Part shown: positions 5,421 to 5,652 of the stretch, piece by piece
Layout of the letters: every line of letters begins with the position of its first letter
How positions within the stretch are numbered: position 1 is the stretch's first letter
Source of the DNA: Chloroflexi bacterium RBG_16_60_22
GTDB lineage: Bacteria > Chloroflexota > Dehalococcoidia > Dehalococcoidales > RBG-16-60-22
DNA length: 5,652 bases
Reading direction: 5' to 3'
Assembly (NCBI GenBank): GCA_001796935.1
Contig: MGNX01000004.1
Span: 1-5,652, forward strand
The notes under the pieces: generated by a model
Databases searched by the model: none
Told to the model about the DNA's origin: nothing
Seen by the model: only the letters and a program-made list of their open reading frames with translations
Program-made: the position numbers and the translations under genes

Positions 5421-5531
5421 AGCTTTGCCCAACTGTCATTCTGAGGAACGAAGTGACGAAAGAATCCCTGCTGCTTTAGACCCTTCGCTGCGCTCAGGGT
5501 GACATGGATTAAGCACTTTTGGGGCAAAGCT
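5421..5531. repeat. 10-bp inverted repeat enclosing a palindromic repeat
   Basis: AGCTTTGCCC (5421-5430) and GGGCAAAGCT (5522-5531) are perfect inverted repeats. With one extra base allowed they extend by AA/TT inwards. They enclose the TGTCATT...GTGACA unit (5434-5504), as if that unit had inserted inside an older palindrome. Confidence 0.5.
5434..5504. repeat. REP-like palindromic repeat, copy B
   Basis: The ends TGTCATTCTGAG (5434-5445) and CTCAGGGTGACA (5493-5504) pair at 10 of 12 positions plus two G-U wobbles, and CGAAG/CTTCG (5449-5453, 5483-5487) add an inner stem. The left half is a diverged copy of 5191-5225, with its own local hairpin ATTCT/AGAAT (5438-5442, 5461-5465). Confidence 0.6.
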
Positions 5532-5596
5532 CCATCCCCAGGGAGAGGGGGAAACAGGGGGTGAGGTCACAGAGTAGTTCTCCTAGCAACTCATTA

Positions 5597-5620
5597 CCTA
5601 AGATGTTAGAATAACTTAGG
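5597..5620 (+). promoter_or_regulatory. Promoter -10 within a 6-bp dyad, upstream of the next gene
   Basis: TAGAAT (5607-5612, 5 of 6 matches) is flanked by CCTAAG (5597-5602) and CTTAGG (5615-5620), perfect inverted repeats separated by 12 bases and centred on the -10 box. The -35 is poor (TAGCAA at 5584-5589, 17-base spacing), which would fit an activator- or repressor-controlled promoter. Position suits the start codon at 5648. Confidence 0.4.
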
Positions 5621-5647
5621 GAATTTTAAATCGATAAGGGGGGGCCT

Positions 5648-5652
5648 ATGAG
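5648..5652 (+). CDS. Start of the next gene, cut by the window edge
   Basis: ATG at 5648-5650 follows a strong purine run (AAGGGGGGG, 5636-5644) that can act as a ribosome-binding site 3 bases away, in turn preceded by a promoter-like TAGAAT. Only five bases of coding sequence are visible, so nothing can be said about the product or even whether the frame stays open. Confidence 0.4.

Larger units (their letters stand above)
5234..5567. repeat. MITE-like 334-bp non-coding element bounded by 26-bp terminal inverted repeats
   Basis: Bases 5234-5259 (starting ACCTCACCCCC) and the reverse complement of 5542-5567 agree at 24 of 26 positions. Between them lie several shorter palindromes and no credible gene. 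Size, terminal inverted repeats and lack of coding capacity suit a miniature transposable element or a composite of REP-like units. No convincing target-site duplication is visible next to the ends, so mobility is inferred. Confidence 0.5.

Noticed and set aside
5232..5432. A 66-codon minus-strand open frame in the repeat region
   Set aside because: It lies entirely in palindromic repeat DNA, with no ribosome-binding site and no sensible protein composition.
5184..5647. A CRISPR array or tRNA/rRNA gene in the repetitive tail
   Set aside because: There is no regular direct-repeat/spacer periodicity. The repeats are palindromic and irregularly spaced, and no tRNA-like cloverleaf or rRNA sequence is seen.

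Overview
This is a GC-rich bacterial window (about 60% GC by eye in the genes). It is dominated by a three-gene NADH-oxidoreductase (diaphorase) operon and ends in an AT-richer, repeat-packed intergenic tail. The gene content (NuoE/NuoF/HoxU-type iron-sulfur flavoprotein set, SemiSWEET-like transporter, YggS) and the TGTCATT-type palindromic repeats suit an anaerobic or facultative bacterium. Chloroflexota, class Dehalococcoidia, is my tentative guess. It rests on general recognition rather than on a diagnostic marker.

Layout. Positions 1-86 (minus strand) hold the first 28 codons of a SemiSWEET/PQ-loop membrane protein that runs off the left edge. Positions 87-283 are a divergent promoter region. 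A minus-strand extended -10 box serves the SemiSWEET gene. A perfect plus-strand TATAAT lies inside a 7-bp inverted repeat and serves a 148-aa coiled-coil protein of unknown function (284-730). After a weak terminator candidate and a promoter region rich in GGTA/TACC half-sites, a 105-aa coiled-coil lipoprotein (971-1288) is followed 7 bases later by a YggS-family PLP-homeostasis protein (1296-1958).

A promoter with a perfect TTGACA then introduces the redox operon. It contains a NuoE/HoxE-type [2Fe-2S] subunit (2076-2612), a large NuoF/HydB-type FMN- and NADH-binding subunit with N-terminal thioredoxin-like and C-terminal ferredoxin domains (2599-4506), and a HoxU/NuoG-N-type iron-sulfur subunit (4503-5183). 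The genes overlap by 14 and 4 bases, so translation is probably coupled. Together they form a complete electron-transfer module between NAD(H) and a chain of Fe-S clusters. The catalytic partner (hydrogenase, formate dehydrogenase or other) is not encoded in the window, so what the module feeds is unknown.

Positions 5184-5647 are non-coding. They hold two diverged copies of a hairpin repeat, a 334-bp stretch bounded by 26-bp terminal inverted repeats, and nested palindromes inside it. At the right edge a TAGAAT -10 box sits inside a dyad, followed by a ribosome-binding site and the ATG of the next plus-strand gene, of which only five bases are visible.
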